Positions 11,309-23,308 of a DNA stretch of 64,000 nucleotides are shown piece after piece. The DNA comes from Hydra vulgaris (lineage: Eukaryota > Cnidaria > Hydrozoa > Anthoathecata > Hydridae). A program made the position numbers and the translations under genes. The stretch covers positions 23,877,501-23,941,500 of the forward strand of contig NC_088931.1 in NCBI RefSeq assembly GCF_038396675.1, given 5' to 3'. The notes beneath the pieces were generated by a model. The model made no database searches. It was not told the DNA's origin and saw only the letters and a program-made list of their open reading frames with translations. Each line of letters begins with the position of its first letter. The stretch's first letter is position 1.

Positions 11309-13277
11309 TCTCACTCTCCTCCATGGTTTTCCTCACACTGTGCTGCTGCGATTGCCAATCGAAACCATTACTTCCATATTTATCAGCAAAACAATTCTCC
11401 AGAAAACAGACGTTTATTACTGCTTATTATACTGTTTATTACATCTGTTTATTACTGCTAGAAACAACTGTAAAAAGGTTTTGTCTAACGCCAAAACCCG
11501 CTATTCTCAGGTCATGAAATCTCGTATCTCATCTCAAAAGTTAGGCTCTCGTGACTTCTGGAGAATCTTTAATAATATCAATAATAAGGGCAAATCTAAA
11601 ATTCCACCTCTCTTGTATGGTTTAGACTTTGTCACCTCACCTAAAGACAAAGCCGAACTGTTTGCTAAAAACTTTTCATCAATATCATCTCTTGATTCCA
11701 CTAATTGCGTTCTACCTGATATTGCCAACAAACAGGTTGATCCATTGCTTGACATTCATATCACTCCAGCATCTGTATCTAAAGTGATTTCCTGCCTAGA
11801 GTCTTCTACAGCTTGTGGCCCAGACAACATACCTGTTAATGTCTTGCAGAAGTGTTCTCCGGAGCTGTCGTCTATACTCTCAAAACTATTCAACAAGTGC
11901 TTATCAGAGTCTTGTTTTCCAGCCTGCTGGAAAGCCGCATTTGTTATCCCTATCTTCAAAAATTCTGGGGAGCGATCTGATTCGTCTAACTACCGTCCCA
12001 TAAGTCTTCTTCCTATCATAAGCAAGGTTTTTGAATCTTTAATTAACAAACACTTAATTTCTCATCTTGAATCTAATAACTTACTTTCTGACCATCAATA
12101 TGGATTTCGATCTTCTCGTTCTACAGCTGATTTGCTAACAGTAATAACTGACAGGTTTTATCGTGCATTAGATGAAGGTGGAGAGGTTAAGGCCATCGCT
12201 CTTGACATTTCAAAAGCTTTTGATAAAGTTTGGCATGCTGGTCTTCTTCATAAGCTTTCTTCTTATGGTGTATCCAGCAACATCTTTAAGATCATTGAAT
12301 CCTTCCTTTCCAATCGTAGCATAAAAGTTGTCCTCGATGGACAACACTCTTCTTCTTATTCTGTAACTTCAGGGGTTCCTCAAGGTTCTATCCTTGGCCC
12401 TATACTCTTTTTAATTTACATTAACGATCTTCCAGATATTCTCACATCTAAGGTGGCATTGTTTGCTGATGATACTACCATTTATTCTTGTCGTGATAAG
12501 AAACCAACACCCTCTGATTGCTTGGAGGGGGCATTTGAGCTTGAAAAGGATCTCACTTCTGCTACAGCATGGGGCTCACAGTGGCTGGTGAACTTTAATT
12601 CAGATAAAACTCAATTTTTTTCAGCCAATCGTTATCGCAATAATTTAGATCTTCCTATATTTATGAACGGTGATGTACTCGATGAGTCACCTACTCTTCA
12701 TTTTCTAGGATTAACTCTTACTTCCAATCTTTCTTGGAAACCATATATCAAATCGGTTGCAAAATTAGCATCTGCTAAGGTTACATCTCTTTATCGAGCT
12801 CGCCACTTTCGTACTCTGGATTCTATTCTCTATCTCTATAAATCTCAAATCCGGCCTTGTATGGAATACTGTTGTCATATCTGGGGCGGATCTTCTAATG
12901 ATGCCCTTTCTCTTTTAGACAAGGTGCAAAAACGCATTGTAAACATAGTTGGACCTGCTCTTGCAGCCAACCTTCAACCATTATCACATCGTCGTAATGT
13001 TGCTTCTCTTTCTCTTTTCTACAAATACTATAATGGGCACTGCTCTAAAGAGCTAGCTTCTCTTGTGCCATCTACTAAAATTCATTCTCGTGTTACTCAT
13101 CATTCAATTAAGTGTCATCCTTTTTCTGTAATTGTTCCTAAGTGCTCCAAAAATGCTTATTCGTCTAGTTTTTTTCCTCGAACATCAGTTCTTTGGAATT
13201 CACTTCCTTCATCTTGCTTTCAAGATTGCTCTACAATCTTCATCTTTTCTCTTACAGTAACTTCCAACTTTAATTAG
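11247..13277 (+). CDS. LINE ORF2 reverse transcriptase, endonuclease domain lost
   Basis: A 676-aa open frame. Its first 80 or so codons are partly flanking DNA and partly the ORF2 read out of frame; true homology in frame starts near ITARNNCKKVL. The RT core is complete: SSTACGPDNIP, NYRPISLLP, QYGFRSSRS, ALDISKAFDKVW, GVPQGSILGP, FADD (residues 406-409) and FLGLTLTSNLSWKPY, then a thumb/C-terminal domain to WNSLP. There are no stops through the RT core, unlike the copy at 33-35 kb. It lacks the APE-type endonuclease by truncation, so it cannot mobilise itself. The CR1-type assignment is from RT motif style. Confidence 0.85.
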   Translation: MTLNNHLNRKQENIKIKNNNSLTLLHGFPHTVLLRLPIETITSIFISKTILQKTDVYYCLLYCLLHLFITARNNCKKVLSNAKTRYSQVMKSRISSQKLGSRDFWRIFNNINNKGKSKIPPLLYGLDFVTSPKDKAELFAKNFSSISSLDSTNCVLPDIANKQVDPLLDIHITPASVSKVISCLESSTACGPDNIPVNVLQKCSPELSSILSKLFNKCLSESCFPACWKAAFVIPIFKNSGERSDSSNYRPISLLPIISKVFESLINKHLISHLESNNLLSDHQYGFRSSRSTADLLTVITDRFYRALDEGGEVKAIALDISKAFDKVWHAGLLHKLSSYGVSSNIFKIIESFLSNRSIKVVLDGQHSSSYSVTSGVPQGSILGPILFLIYINDLPDILTSKVALFADDTTIYSCRDKKPTPSDCLEGAFELEKDLTSATAWGSQWLVNFNSDKTQFFSANRYRNNLDLPIFMNGDVLDESPTLHFLGLTLTSNLSWKPYIKSVAKLASAKVTSLYRARHFRTLDSILYLYKSQIRPCMEYCCHIWGGSSNDALSLLDKVQKRIVNIVGPALAANLQPLSHRRNVASLSLFYKYYNGHCSKELASLVPSTKIHSRVTHHSIKCHPFSVIVPKCSKNAYSSSFFPRTSVLWNSLPSSCFQDCSTIFIFSLTVTSNFN

Positions 13278-13336
13278 TGGCTGCTTGGAGCCTTATTGGA
13301 AGCAAAGATGTTTAAAAAAAAAAAAAAAAAAATTCC
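11309..13336 (+). mobile_element. CR1-like LINE, 5'-truncated copy
   Basis: It begins abruptly at about 11309 at a point inside the ORF2 of the longer copy at 32772-36165 and runs to a poly(A) stretch at about 13315-13336. It is highly similar to that copy throughout. 5' truncation plus 3' poly(A) indicates target-primed reverse transcription. No clear target duplication. Confidence 0.85.
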
Positions 13337-13339
13337 AGT

Positions 13340-14335
13340 AATAACGAACTATAATAAAAATAACAATAACAAAAAAGATTTAACATTAAAGTAATGCAAT
13401 CAAAAAATCAAAACTGATAAAAAAAACCTAACAAAAATAAAGTACATATACACGTATAGTCTATATTTAAACTGTGTTCGCATATCTATCCATCTCTATA
13501 CGGTATAAAGATGTATAGATATGCGAACACAGTTTACACACATATATATACTTTTGCATACAGAAATACACATAGATGCCTATATACACTCACATAAAAA
13601 TATAATCATACGCATATAGATATACACTTTTAAAAATATATACAACTTTAAAAAAGACCAAAATTAAACAAACTAATAGGAAAAAAGAATATTAAGACAG
13701 GACAATACAAACATTGAAAAAACAACAACATCATAATATAAGCAATGCATGACAATGCCTAATTAACACAATACACGAAATAACATAAAAATACACAACA
13801 ATGTCTGAAAAAATAAAACAACAAACAATCCAAACAGCGCACTTAAATACATAGTAAAACAAACAATATAAAAAATATAGAATAATTAAAAACAGAATAC
13901 AAAAATACATGACAATATAAACAATGCATAAAAATAATTGAAATTTATCGTTCTTTTTTGCTGCAAAGTTTGCGATAAAAACTTTAATTGTTTGTGCTAC
14001 TTTTTTATTATTATTTTCCATTTTCAAATTTTTTTTTTTTAACTTTAAACTTTGTATTTTGTTTATAATTTATTTTTTTTCCTGTTTTTTTTTTTCTTCT
14101 TCTTTAGTTAGTTTATTTCTTTAAAATGTTAGTATTGCTTTTACTTTGTTTATTGCTGTTGTTATTTATTCTTCTATTTTAAAATTATTTTTTTTTTGAT
14201 TTTATCTTTCTTCATTTTCACTTTAAAAAAACACATCCGCCATTTGCGTATTCAGTGCAAACCTTCCCTTAAACATATTATCAAATAAATATAAATATAT
14301 ATACATTAGTAAAAAGAGAACTCGAATTGATATTA
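13340..14335. other. AT-rich, no gene; one inverted repeat
   Basis: Apart from the inverted repeat at 13468-13536 only low-complexity A- and T-rich sequence is seen. Confidence 0.6.
13468..13536. repeat. Inverted repeat, 26-nt arms
   Basis: The arms 13468-13493 and 13511-13536 (core ACTGTGTTCGCATATCTAT) pair with one mismatch around a 17-nt loop. Confidence 0.85.
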
Positions 14336-14339
14336 ATAT

Positions 14340-14672
<333 letters not shown>

Positions 14673-14725
14673 GACAGTAGTAATTTTTTATTTTTGTTTT
14701 TTAGATATTGGCAGGCTGTACTCGA

Positions 14726-14917
14726 CGACTTACTTTCCTGCAACGAAATCAAAAGAACCTTCAACTACAAACCAATTTATATAATTTTCTAAGAAGAATT
14801 TTCCCTTTATTTTACGACTTACTTTCCTGCAACGAAATCAAAAGAACCTTTAACTACAAACCAATTTATATAATTTTCATCGCAGCATTTTCTAAGAAGA
14901 ATTTTCCCTTTGTTTTA
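14726..14917 (+). repeat. Two-copy tandem duplication, about 89 and 103 bp
   Basis: The unit CGACTTACTTTCCTGCAACG... at 14726-14814 is repeated at 14815-14917. The second copy has an extra ATCGCAGCATTTT block and two substitutions. It sits immediately after the TA tract. Confidence 0.85.
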
Positions 14918-15147
14918 TTTACTAATTAGATTACTTATATTTCATAATTTCTTTAAATTATTTTTGGAGATAATTTAATTTTGGTGTTTTACAAAATTTT
15001 AAGTTTAAAAAGTTATTTTAGATATAGATTTTTAGTTTTTTAATAATTAATTTTTATTCAGAAGTACAATTATAATTGTAGTGCCCAATTTTTGTAATAT
15101 TTTTTCTGCAAATATCAATTTGATGTTATGTTATCAATCTGAAAGTA

Positions 15148-15318
15148 CAGTACAACCTCTCTAATTCGAATCTCCTTAATTCGAAAACATCCATAATTCG
15201 ATTAAATGCAAAGACACCGTGAAATTCGTTTAAGAAAAATTAACTTTCTATAATTCGAAAATCTCTCTAAATCGAACTTTTATTTTTCCCCATAAAATTC
15301 GAATTAGAGATTCTACTG
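15148..15318. mobile_element. 171-bp pogo/Tigger-type MITE
   Basis: The ends CAGTACAACCTCTCTAATTC and, reversed, CAGTAGAATCTCTAATTCGA form TIRs. TA flanks both sides (15146-15147, 15319-15320). Several internal AATTCGAA motifs. No coding capacity. Confidence 0.75.
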
Positions 15319-15551
15319 TATAATCTCAAGATATAATTAAATCAATGATAGGATGAGGTACATAAACATCCGCTTTGTTTTTTTATAAATAAAAATCAAG
15401 TTTATCGCAAAATGTCTGCTCCGATAGAAACCACTAGCAAAAACTTTTGATATTGATTGGTCTATTAAAATTTCACTGTTATTTTCACACGGTTTCTACT
15501 TACTATGACTGTAAGGTGTCGTTCATAAAGTAGGGGAAATTATGCACGCTT

Positions 15552-15757
15552 GATCCTAAAATCCAGGGGGAAAAAAACTCAACAAAAATTTATAAAAGAC
15601 AAAATTATAAAACTATTTTAGAGTTTTCTATATTTATGATATTAATAAACTTTAAGAAAGTATATATATTTTTTTATAGTCAATATTAGTTTTACAATTA
15701 TCATTAATTTAGGAGAATGTTATTAACATAATGCGCCCTGGATTTTATGATCAAGGG
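15552..15757. mobile_element. 206-bp MITE with perfect 9-bp target duplication
   Basis: TGCACGCTT at 15543-15551 is repeated at 15758-15766. Between them the inverted ends TAAAATCCAGGG / CCCTGGATTTTA with flanking GATC are visible. A 9-bp duplication fits MuDR- or Merlin-like transposition. Nested in the left arm of the 7.4-kb element. Confidence 0.75.
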
Positions 15758-16220
15758 TGCACGCTTTCCTCTACGTACGGTATTAGGGGGGAGGGGGAGG
15801 TCATCAAAAAGCGTACGAATGCGTATTGGGGGGGGGGGGGGGGGGGTTTTAATTTAAAGTACGTACTTCGATTTTCTAATTTATCACAACTAACCAGCTA
15901 ATCAATAGAAAAGTTAGAATTCTGACTAAAGATCCTGTTTACCAACATTAAAAGATGTATGGTATAGGGAGTAGAGTAGAGGATATATTTCCCTCTATGA
16001 ACACACACGCATGTGCGCCCTCAGGATTTGTTGATGTTCCAGATAGGACACTTTCACACATCGCACAAACTCCAAACTTAAGCATGTTTATACCTATGTC
16101 AAATGAGGAGACCTTACAAAAAATTGACGGAGACCTGGGAACAAAAACCCGTTAAACGCTTGCCCCCTCCCATACATAAAGACACTAATGTAGCAAAATT
16201 TACAAATTTACCATCTAAAA

Positions 16221-16400
16221 CTAAATTTTAATTTATCAACAGATTTTAATTTTTGTAGAAAAGTATGGTAAATTACAAAAGTTATGACCATGCAAATTTT
16301 CCGACCCCTCAAAATAAGGGGGTGTAAATTTTGCATGGTCATAACTTTTGTAATTTACAATATACTTCAACGAAATTTAAAATCTGCTGATAAATTTAAA
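16221..16400. repeat. Long hairpin, about 75-nt arms
   Basis: The left arm (about 16221-16300) and right arm (about 16327-16400) pair along AATTACAAAAGTTATGACCA and its complement, with a loop containing CCGACCCC...AAGGGGG. Likely a foldback MITE; no target duplication identified. Confidence 0.75.
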
Positions 16401-16404
16401 TTAA

Positions 16405-16500
16405 GTTAAATGATAAATAGTTGAATGCTCTTCTGCGTCTCTCCGTGATAAGACCGTAAGGACTTCTAGGAGCACCTAAATAACCTAAAAAAAAAAAAAA
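16405..16500 (+). mobile_element. SINE 3' fragment with poly(A)
   Basis: Body GTTGAATGCTCTTCTGCGTC...GACCGTAAGGACTTCTAGG followed by about 15 A. It shares GTTAAATGCTCTTC and TCTCYGTGA blocks with the SINE copies at 41388 and 51008. Confidence 0.6.
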
Positions 16501-16531
16501 GTTGAAAATTTTACTACATAATGCCATCACC

Positions 16532-16690
16532 TTTTTTTTTTTTTTCAAATTAAAGTTGCTACCAGAAGTCCGCGGAGCACCGCGGGAGAACATTTTAACA
16601 AGAAGCTCACGCCTCCTTCCGTACCAATGTCGCTAGTTGAGCTAGAGCTGGATTCGAACCTGCTCAACGCCGTTAATGCATGTTCTGGAA
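16532..16690 (-). mobile_element. tRNA-derived SINE in opposite orientation
   Basis: On the minus strand a canonical B box GGTTCGAATCC is followed by GGAGGCGTGAGCTTCTTGTT, CTTCTGGTAGCAAC and a poly(A) (T run at 16532-16545). It is tail to tail with the preceding SINE. The A box is not evident, so it may be 5'-truncated. Confidence 0.6.
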
Positions 16691-16699
16691 AATACACGA

Positions 16700-17360
16700 A
16701 TTTTGCGTTTTTATAAAAAGGTTATGTTTGATTGCACTTTTTTAGCCCAAATAATTTATTTTTTTTAATTATTTTTTTTTCCCCGAGCGCTTTAATTTGT
16801 CTAAAATCAAACAAAGTTAACTTTTTTTTAAATTACTAAAGTTTAGATATAAAATTTTTCTTTATGGTTGATGAACCATATTTTGGTATAAAATGGTGCT
16901 GCGCTCAATGAAGATAAAACATTAAATTTAGAAAACAACTTTTTCAAACAAGTTTTAAGTTATATGTTTAATTTCTAACCAGTCATATGTCTGCAAACAT
17001 ATTAAAGGTCGAAAAAAATTAGTTATTTCAAGTTTAAAATCTGTTTTTTCCATTTTATATGAAAGTTTTTATTAATTTGAGTGTGAAGAACACACAAATT
17101 GACATACGACCAGTTAGACTTTTAAAGTTAAACCTCTTAATGTTTATTTAAAAGTCTAAGCTCAAAATTTAAACATTACTGTGATATGAGCCACCCCTAT
17201 TTTATAATGCCATAAAACTATTTTACTAAAATTCCGGTCTTTAAATTACCATAGATTAATGTAAACATGTAAAATAGCGGGCAGAATATAAATTTACTTA
17301 ACCAAATTTAGAATACAAGTAAGCAACAGATTTATAATAAAATTAACTCAATTTTTTGTT
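16700..17360. other. AT-rich leader of the unassigned gene
   Basis: No ORF or RNA seen. A short inverted repeat (AGACTTTTAAA / TTTAAAAGTCT) lies at about 17116-17157. Confidence 0.5.
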
Positions 17361-18126
17361 ATGTCAGAGCTGTCAATTGCTGATCTTTTAACTTGCGGTT
17401 TCTCTAAAGTTGCAGTATATATAGCTTTAACTGAAAAACATAGAATCAAACATTTAGTAAATGAAAATTATAAAGTTTTTAGATCAAGAGTGCTAAATCA
17501 TCAATACAAAATTTATATTGAAAAAAATCCTACATTTCACTTTAGCTATGAACAAATAAAAAGAAAAGGCCGGGTTATTGTTAAACATTTAAAAAACTTA
17601 GGGAAGACCAGGTCAAAATTGTCTTTGAAAAATATTTTGCTTACCTTTTCCAAAGTAAGATTTAATAATTTAGGATGCTTAAAAATGCTTCAAAGCCTTT
17701 TTAACTGTCAAGGATGAATAGCTAACAAAAGATTAAAATTAGTGTTAGAAATATTTCCTGCCAAATGTAAAAGGTTCAAATATAAAGAAGAAAAAAGAGC
17801 AATGTATAGGCAGAAAAAACTTTCAATCGCAACTCATAAAGCACTGAACAAACTAGAGCAGGATTTTAATAAAACATTTTCCACCACATTCACAAAGGCT
17901 ATGAAAATCAATATACCTAATCCACAAAATAAAAAACACAGATATGATGCAAATAAAATAAAAAATGGTATTGAAAATCAATGAAAAGAAACCTCAACAG
18001 ATAGGTATTTATATACGAAAGCTCAGCAGATAAGTATTCATAAACACCTGAGTATTTAGATCTATACATAATAAATATTGTTTGTACATACTGTATATAC
18101 TACACAAGTGTGTATGTGCTTGCTGC

Positions 18127-18129
<3 letters not shown>

Positions 18130-18211
<82 letters not shown>
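18130..18211. repeat. (GA)n microsatellite
   Basis: About 41 GA units in an apparent intron of the unassigned gene. Confidence 0.98.
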
Positions 18212-18213
<2 letters not shown>

Positions 18214-18795
18214 TGTACTCTCTCACTTTGTTTTACATGTATAATATATGTATATAACACAAAGTATAATAAAAAATTAACTTTTTTACGGCATTTGGTG
18301 TTCCTGTATCATTAAGCAATAGAGATAAGCTCCGCCTAACCCATAGTTTTGAAACACAAAAAAATGCGAAAAAAAGAAGAATATTAAAACTATCAGCTAT
18401 AAAAAATGTAAGTCAAGTACAAGCAAATGAGTTGGTTAAAAAAAGAATAGTATAACATCAAAACAGATTTGAATTAAGTCAATATTTATAATTACAATGC
18501 GTCATTATGTTAAATTTAGGACTGGCATAAGTCATTAGTTCATCCAGTGATCCCTGGGTGAAGTAGTATGTAGGGATTTTTCTACATAAACCAAATAAAG
18601 AATCTAATAAAACCTAATAAATATCAAATAGAGGAAAATTTAACTTACACCATTATAGTTCTTACCAGCTCAAATGATCATTAATTATAAATGATGTATG
18701 AATTTTTTATAATTTGGACATTTAATTAATGTGTATTAATTAAATGCAACAGATGGCCTTGGTATTATAATTTCAAGTTGTATATTTCAATATAA

Positions 18796-18871
<76 letters not shown>
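18796..18871. repeat. (TA)n microsatellite
   Basis: About 38 TA units, intronic in the unassigned gene. Confidence 0.98.
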
Positions 18872-18873
<2 letters not shown>

Positions 18874-21800
18874 TATATTCATACACACATACTTTAAAAC
18901 TCTATTCACATCTAGAAGGAACCTACGAGATGTGGAAACACTCACAGAGCTCGTTTAACAATCCATATGACAAATGTGTTCTAAGTACAGAGAAGTACTA
19001 GCCATTCCTTATGTAGTTATGTTATATACCTTCTAGCATACTACAGAGAAGGATTAAGGATTGAAAGGTGCATATTGTGAGGCTTATACAAAGTTTTTTT
19101 TTTTCTACCACTAATTTAGGGAGAGAAAAAAGCAAAAAACCCTGTCGGTTCTGTTGAGAAATATTCCTGGAAACAAGTTGAGTGTTTGGATGTAATTTCA
19201 TCCTACCCTAATGGTTTTAAAATAAACTTTTCTGAACTAGCACGTAAATTTTCTGTGACAAACAAAAAAGGTAATGGTTTTAAATGTCTGCGATATAGTA
19301 TACTTACAAAAATAATAAACCAATAATAAAAGTATTATACTAATAAACTAGTTTTACCATTTTAACAGTAATAAGTACCAATAAAAAACAAGAATTTTAA
19401 ACAAAATAATTTTTAGGTATTACACCCGCAAACAGAGGCCAAGTACTGAAAAGACTTTTAGAATCTATGAACTGTGATCTAAAAAGACTAAATCTAAAAA
19501 GAAAAATGTCAGACAATACATACCCTGACGGCACTAATATTAATAATATACAGTATAGAAGAAAAAAACGGAGATATTTATTACCTTACCTTCACTTATC
19601 ATTAATAAGTTAAACTTTTCAAATTTTATTAATCATTCATGTTTAAACTCATTTATAGGTTAAACATGCCATACATCAGAGATATATCTTTGCCATGCGA
19701 ACCAACTAATAAAAAAATAAAGCAGCAACTCAAAAAAAAATAGACGATGGAACATATAATTCAGGGGAAAAGATTGTACCCCAAAGATATGAAAAAGTAT
19801 TTATATCATCTGAAAATCAAACAATTACAAAAAAAGAGGTTCATATTGAAGGCAGAAAAATTTCCTTGAAAGATATAAGACTAAATATGTTCAAAGACCA
19901 TGAGATTTTTATGAAAGTTCAAAACGATAATGAACTAGAAGCACTTTCTCAAAGGCAAATTGTTGATGCTCTTGAATTCAGGAATATAAAGATGAATATG
20001 ACACCCTAACTAAAAAAGAGCTGATAAATATACTTAAAACTTATGAAAGAACAAGGAATTTAATGTTTTGGTATGATTGCTCCAGTATATCTAATCACAC
20101 TCACTTTCTTGTTACTGTTAGCGTAATATATGATACAGCCATATTTTTAAGTAGCTTTGAATATAAACAAAAGTATGGAGAGAATATAAATGTTCAATCA
20201 GAGGTCGAAAAGCCTTATTTATACATACTTGGTAGATGTCCTTCCAATGACCAGCAACTTTTGTATAGCGATGACAGGATTAATGACATTTTGCAATTGA
20301 GCGATCCCTTAGAATTCAAGGGAACACCTATTTTAGATGTTGCACGAATATTCAAAGGTGACAATCCAGCAGCACAACTGGAAGCTGGTCATCAGAAGGG
20401 TGGTAATTATTTTTGTTGGGCATGCAACATGCATGCAGATCTTTCTAATAATATATCTATATCACTAAGCTTCCCATACACTTCCTTAAAAAATCGTATA
20501 GACTATATAAATGCAAGTAACACCTCACAGCTGGCAGTAAACCAAGGAATTCATGTCTAAAAAAAAATCAGATTGAACGAGAGCTTTATGAAAGAAATAT
20601 TCAATTTCCATTAAATACGTCTGTCAAAAAATTAAAGGAGCTATTGGCAAATGAAATGCATGGAGTGCAAGGATTGCCTGCCCTTCTTTTTAAAAAACCA
20701 GGTTTTTCTTTAACACAACTAAATCTTTTACACTATAAAATTTTAAATAATGAACCAATGCATGATATTTCAAACCATATTAAAAATATATTTGATGAAT
20801 TGCCATATTTAGTAGAAAAAAAAGATAAAAAAAATTGTAGAAAATATAATTGAAAGCTCTTTCAATGGCATTGAAGCAAAAAATGCTGCCGACTATTAAA
20901 AAAGTTGATTAATAGTTACTAACTGTTCCTAGAACATTACAAGGTTGGTCACTTTGTTTTTAAATTTTTACTAACTTGAAATACAAAACATCCTTTATAT
21001 GCCAGAAGAATCTAGATCAACACACAGTATTCTTCGTTTAATAAATACCACATTTGTGCATGCAATAATTATAAAAAAACATTTAGAAGCAAATCTAAAA
21101 AATAGCAAGCGAAAATTCTTTGGTGCATACTATCACTCAATCACATCCCATGCTCCACTACAGTATAGATTGTTTGCAGGTCGTACGTCTAATGTGGAAA
21201 AAGAAGAAGCAATGTTTCAAAATTTGAAACTGTCTACAAAAATATCTTCTAATCATCATTCAGATAATGTTATTTTTAATGCAATAATCCGCAACCAAGC
21301 AAAAAAATATTTAAAGGAAGGAAAAAAGTTATGTGATAGCGTTTCAATACTTCACAAATTCTACCAACCATTACATAGTCTATTTAATGACACAAAAATA
21401 TCAATTACTTGGATTGAAAAGAATAGCAATGAATATCAAAAACTTTTAGAAAAATCAACTGACTATTTAGTAGAAGGCATTAATGTATGGTGGAAAGAAG
21501 TTGAAGATGGAGTAGTATTCTTTGATATAAACTACCCCAATAATTCGAAAAAAACATTTTCCCATTTTCGTTCCTCCTCAATGCAACAACAGTCAGAGTA
21601 CTTAGAAAAATGCTGAAAACATTGTTTGGAAAACAAACACAAAATTCCTGCTTATAAAATCACAGTTAATGCATATGTTTTTTATTTAGACACACTTCAA
21701 TATTTTCATAATTTTAAAACTGGAAATATATCTAGAAATAATATTATACCACTAGATATAATTTTGATTTGATAATATCAAAGTTTTTCAAATTAGTATT

Positions 21801-22007
21801 AAAAACAGTTATATAAATAATACTATTATTCTTAATGACAACATCTAATGTTATTATTATTTTATTAAAAAAGAACTTAAATATTATAAAAAATATGTTT
21901 ATAATGTGTTTACAACATTACCATTATGTAGTACATAGCCATTGTATGTACAGTCAAGTACACAATCATTGTGCCATAATTTTAGCAGTATGCATACCAT
22001 ATTATGC

Positions 22008-22046
22008 ATAATAACGTTATTATATAATATATAATAACGTTATTAT
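22008..22046. repeat. Nested palindrome
   Basis: A 16-bp perfect palindrome ATAATAACGTTATTAT occurs at 22008-22023 and 22031-22046. The pair with its 7-nt spacer forms a larger palindrome. Confidence 0.85.
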
Positions 22047-22081
22047 AGTTATACTAGTAGTTATAACTACACATATAATAT

Positions 22082-22082
22082 T

Positions 22083-22156
<74 letters not shown>
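22082..22156. repeat. (TA)n microsatellite
   Basis: About 37 TA units. Confidence 0.98.
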
Positions 22157-22162
<6 letters not shown>

Positions 22163-22554
22163 TATAGTATTATTATGTATATGTGATGATATATAGTATA
22201 TAAATATGTATATATGATATATAGCATTATTTAATAACATTATTAATTTTATATTATATTAGGATTATTATATTATATAAGGATCTATTATTGTTATCAA
22301 AAATGAATTTTTATTCATGATATAAAAAAATATATTACTTCTAATAATTAAGTAAAGTTAAACAAAAAATATATATATATATATTCAACAAAATATTGCG
22401 TTTCTTTACTACATATTTTTTTACTACATCGCAAAAGATACGTTAAGTTTTAAACAATATCTTAACAAATGTTGCAGACCGGAAAAAAAGTATGTTTGTT
22501 ATCACCGAGAACAAACAAGACAAAAAAGTTCGAGAACTTGCATTAACGGCGTTG

Positions 22555-22625
22555 AGTGGGACCTCTAGGTTCTGAGCCAGATCTCTAACCACTGCGCCAC
22601 GGCTGCTCACGTATGAGCAGGGTGT
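22555..22625 (-). repeat. tRNA-like segment inside the right TIR
   Basis: The minus strand reads CGTGGCGCAGTGGTTAGAGA (A-box-like) and a degraded B-box region AGAGGTCCCACTC. No full cloverleaf, so it is tRNA/SINE-derived, not a tRNA gene. Part of the repeat shared with 16640-16690. Confidence 0.55.
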
Positions 22626-23308
22626 GGGGGCAGGGCAAGCGCTCAAGGGCTTTTTGTTCCCAGGCCTCCGCCATCCTAATATTTTGCAAAGCCTCCTCAT
22701 TTGGCAAGGTATAAACACATTTAAATTTTAGAGTTTGCACGATGTGTGAAAGTGTCCTATCTGGAACATCAAAAAATCCTGCTATTTGAAAAAATTACGT
22801 ACTTTTGAAGGAGGGGGGGCTTAAAAGTACGCATAGCAACAGGGAAAGGGGTCAAATTTCAAAATTTTTGGCGTACTTACTTATGGACGACCCCTTAGTG
22901 TGAAAACGCGCGCAAACTGGCAATCGGGAGAATTTTGAACAAAAGTTTTTTTTTTTTTTTTTAATTTTCCGTTTTTGTTACAATTAAATTCCGTAATATA
23001 ATACAAGATACTCTTATTCTTTCAAAAATAATTCAGTTATAAATATAAAAAAAAACCAAAGACAAAATAATAAGAGATAGTTATACAAAAATATATAAAA
23101 ACGCGGGAAACTTGCAGAAGACCATTAAGTCTTATCATCAAGAACCGTTGTACTAGTTATGTTTTTACAATATTAAATTCCTATAATATTGTTAAAAGCA
23201 AAACTTAATTAACTAAGGTAAATAGTGTTAACACCAAAAACATTCAATGTAAAAAGACAAGAACAAATAAGACAAACAGTCAAAGAAACAAAAACAAAAC
23301 AAAGCAGT

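Larger units (their letters stand above)
17361..21616 (+). pseudogene. Unassigned multi-exon transposon-type gene (possible DDE/RNase-H-like transposase)
   Basis: Coding blocks on the plus strand: 17361-17984 (one TGA at 17715), about 18290-18412 ending at a GTAAGT donor, about 19116-19271 between an AG acceptor and GTAATG donor, about 19419-19600 after a TTTTAG acceptor, then about 19670-20560, 20570-20850 and 20999-21616, joined by frameshifts. Landmarks: KINFSELARKFSV; FWYDCSSISNHTHFLVTVSV; FKGDNPAAQLEAGHQ-KGGNYFCWAC (Asp, then a Cys pair, like the DAPAR-C-x2-C block of tnp2 transposases); NEPMHDISNHIKNIFDELPY; RKFFGAYYHSI. I recognise it as a repeated cnidarian-type family but cannot name it. 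It lies between inverted repeats 15.5/22.9 kb. Catalytic inference is tentative. Confidence 0.6.
21617..22500. other. AT-rich 3' flank with nested palindrome and (TA)n
   Basis: No gene. Contains the double palindrome at 22008-22046 (ATAATAACGTTATTAT twice) and (TA)n at 22082-22156. Confidence 0.7.
15497..22895 (+). mobile_element. Candidate 7.4-kb DNA transposon of unassigned superfamily with long TIRs
   Basis: The block 15497 to about 16690 and the block about 22520-22895 are inverted copies of one repeat. Both start (outside to inside) GG-G/T-GTCGTYCATAA, pass a run of G or C, share GATGTTCCAGATAGGACACT and then GCGCTTGCCC..., and end at CAACGCCGTTAATGCA. The left arm is inflated by nested insertions (15552-15757, about 16200-16640). 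A TAA/TTA triplet abuts each end. They enclose the plus-strand gene at 17361-21616. The alternative is two unrelated inserts of the same repeat in opposite orientation. Confidence 0.5.

Noticed and set aside
15955..16155. 66-codon ORF with a Met start
   Set aside because: Lies in the long inverted repeat; the copy at 22.6-22.8 kb does not keep the frame.
18009..18315. Poly Arg-Glu and Leu-Ser ORFs
   Set aside because: Translations of (GA)n.
22443..22718. 91-codon minus-strand ORF
   Set aside because: Covers the tRNA-like part of the right repeat arm; no domain.
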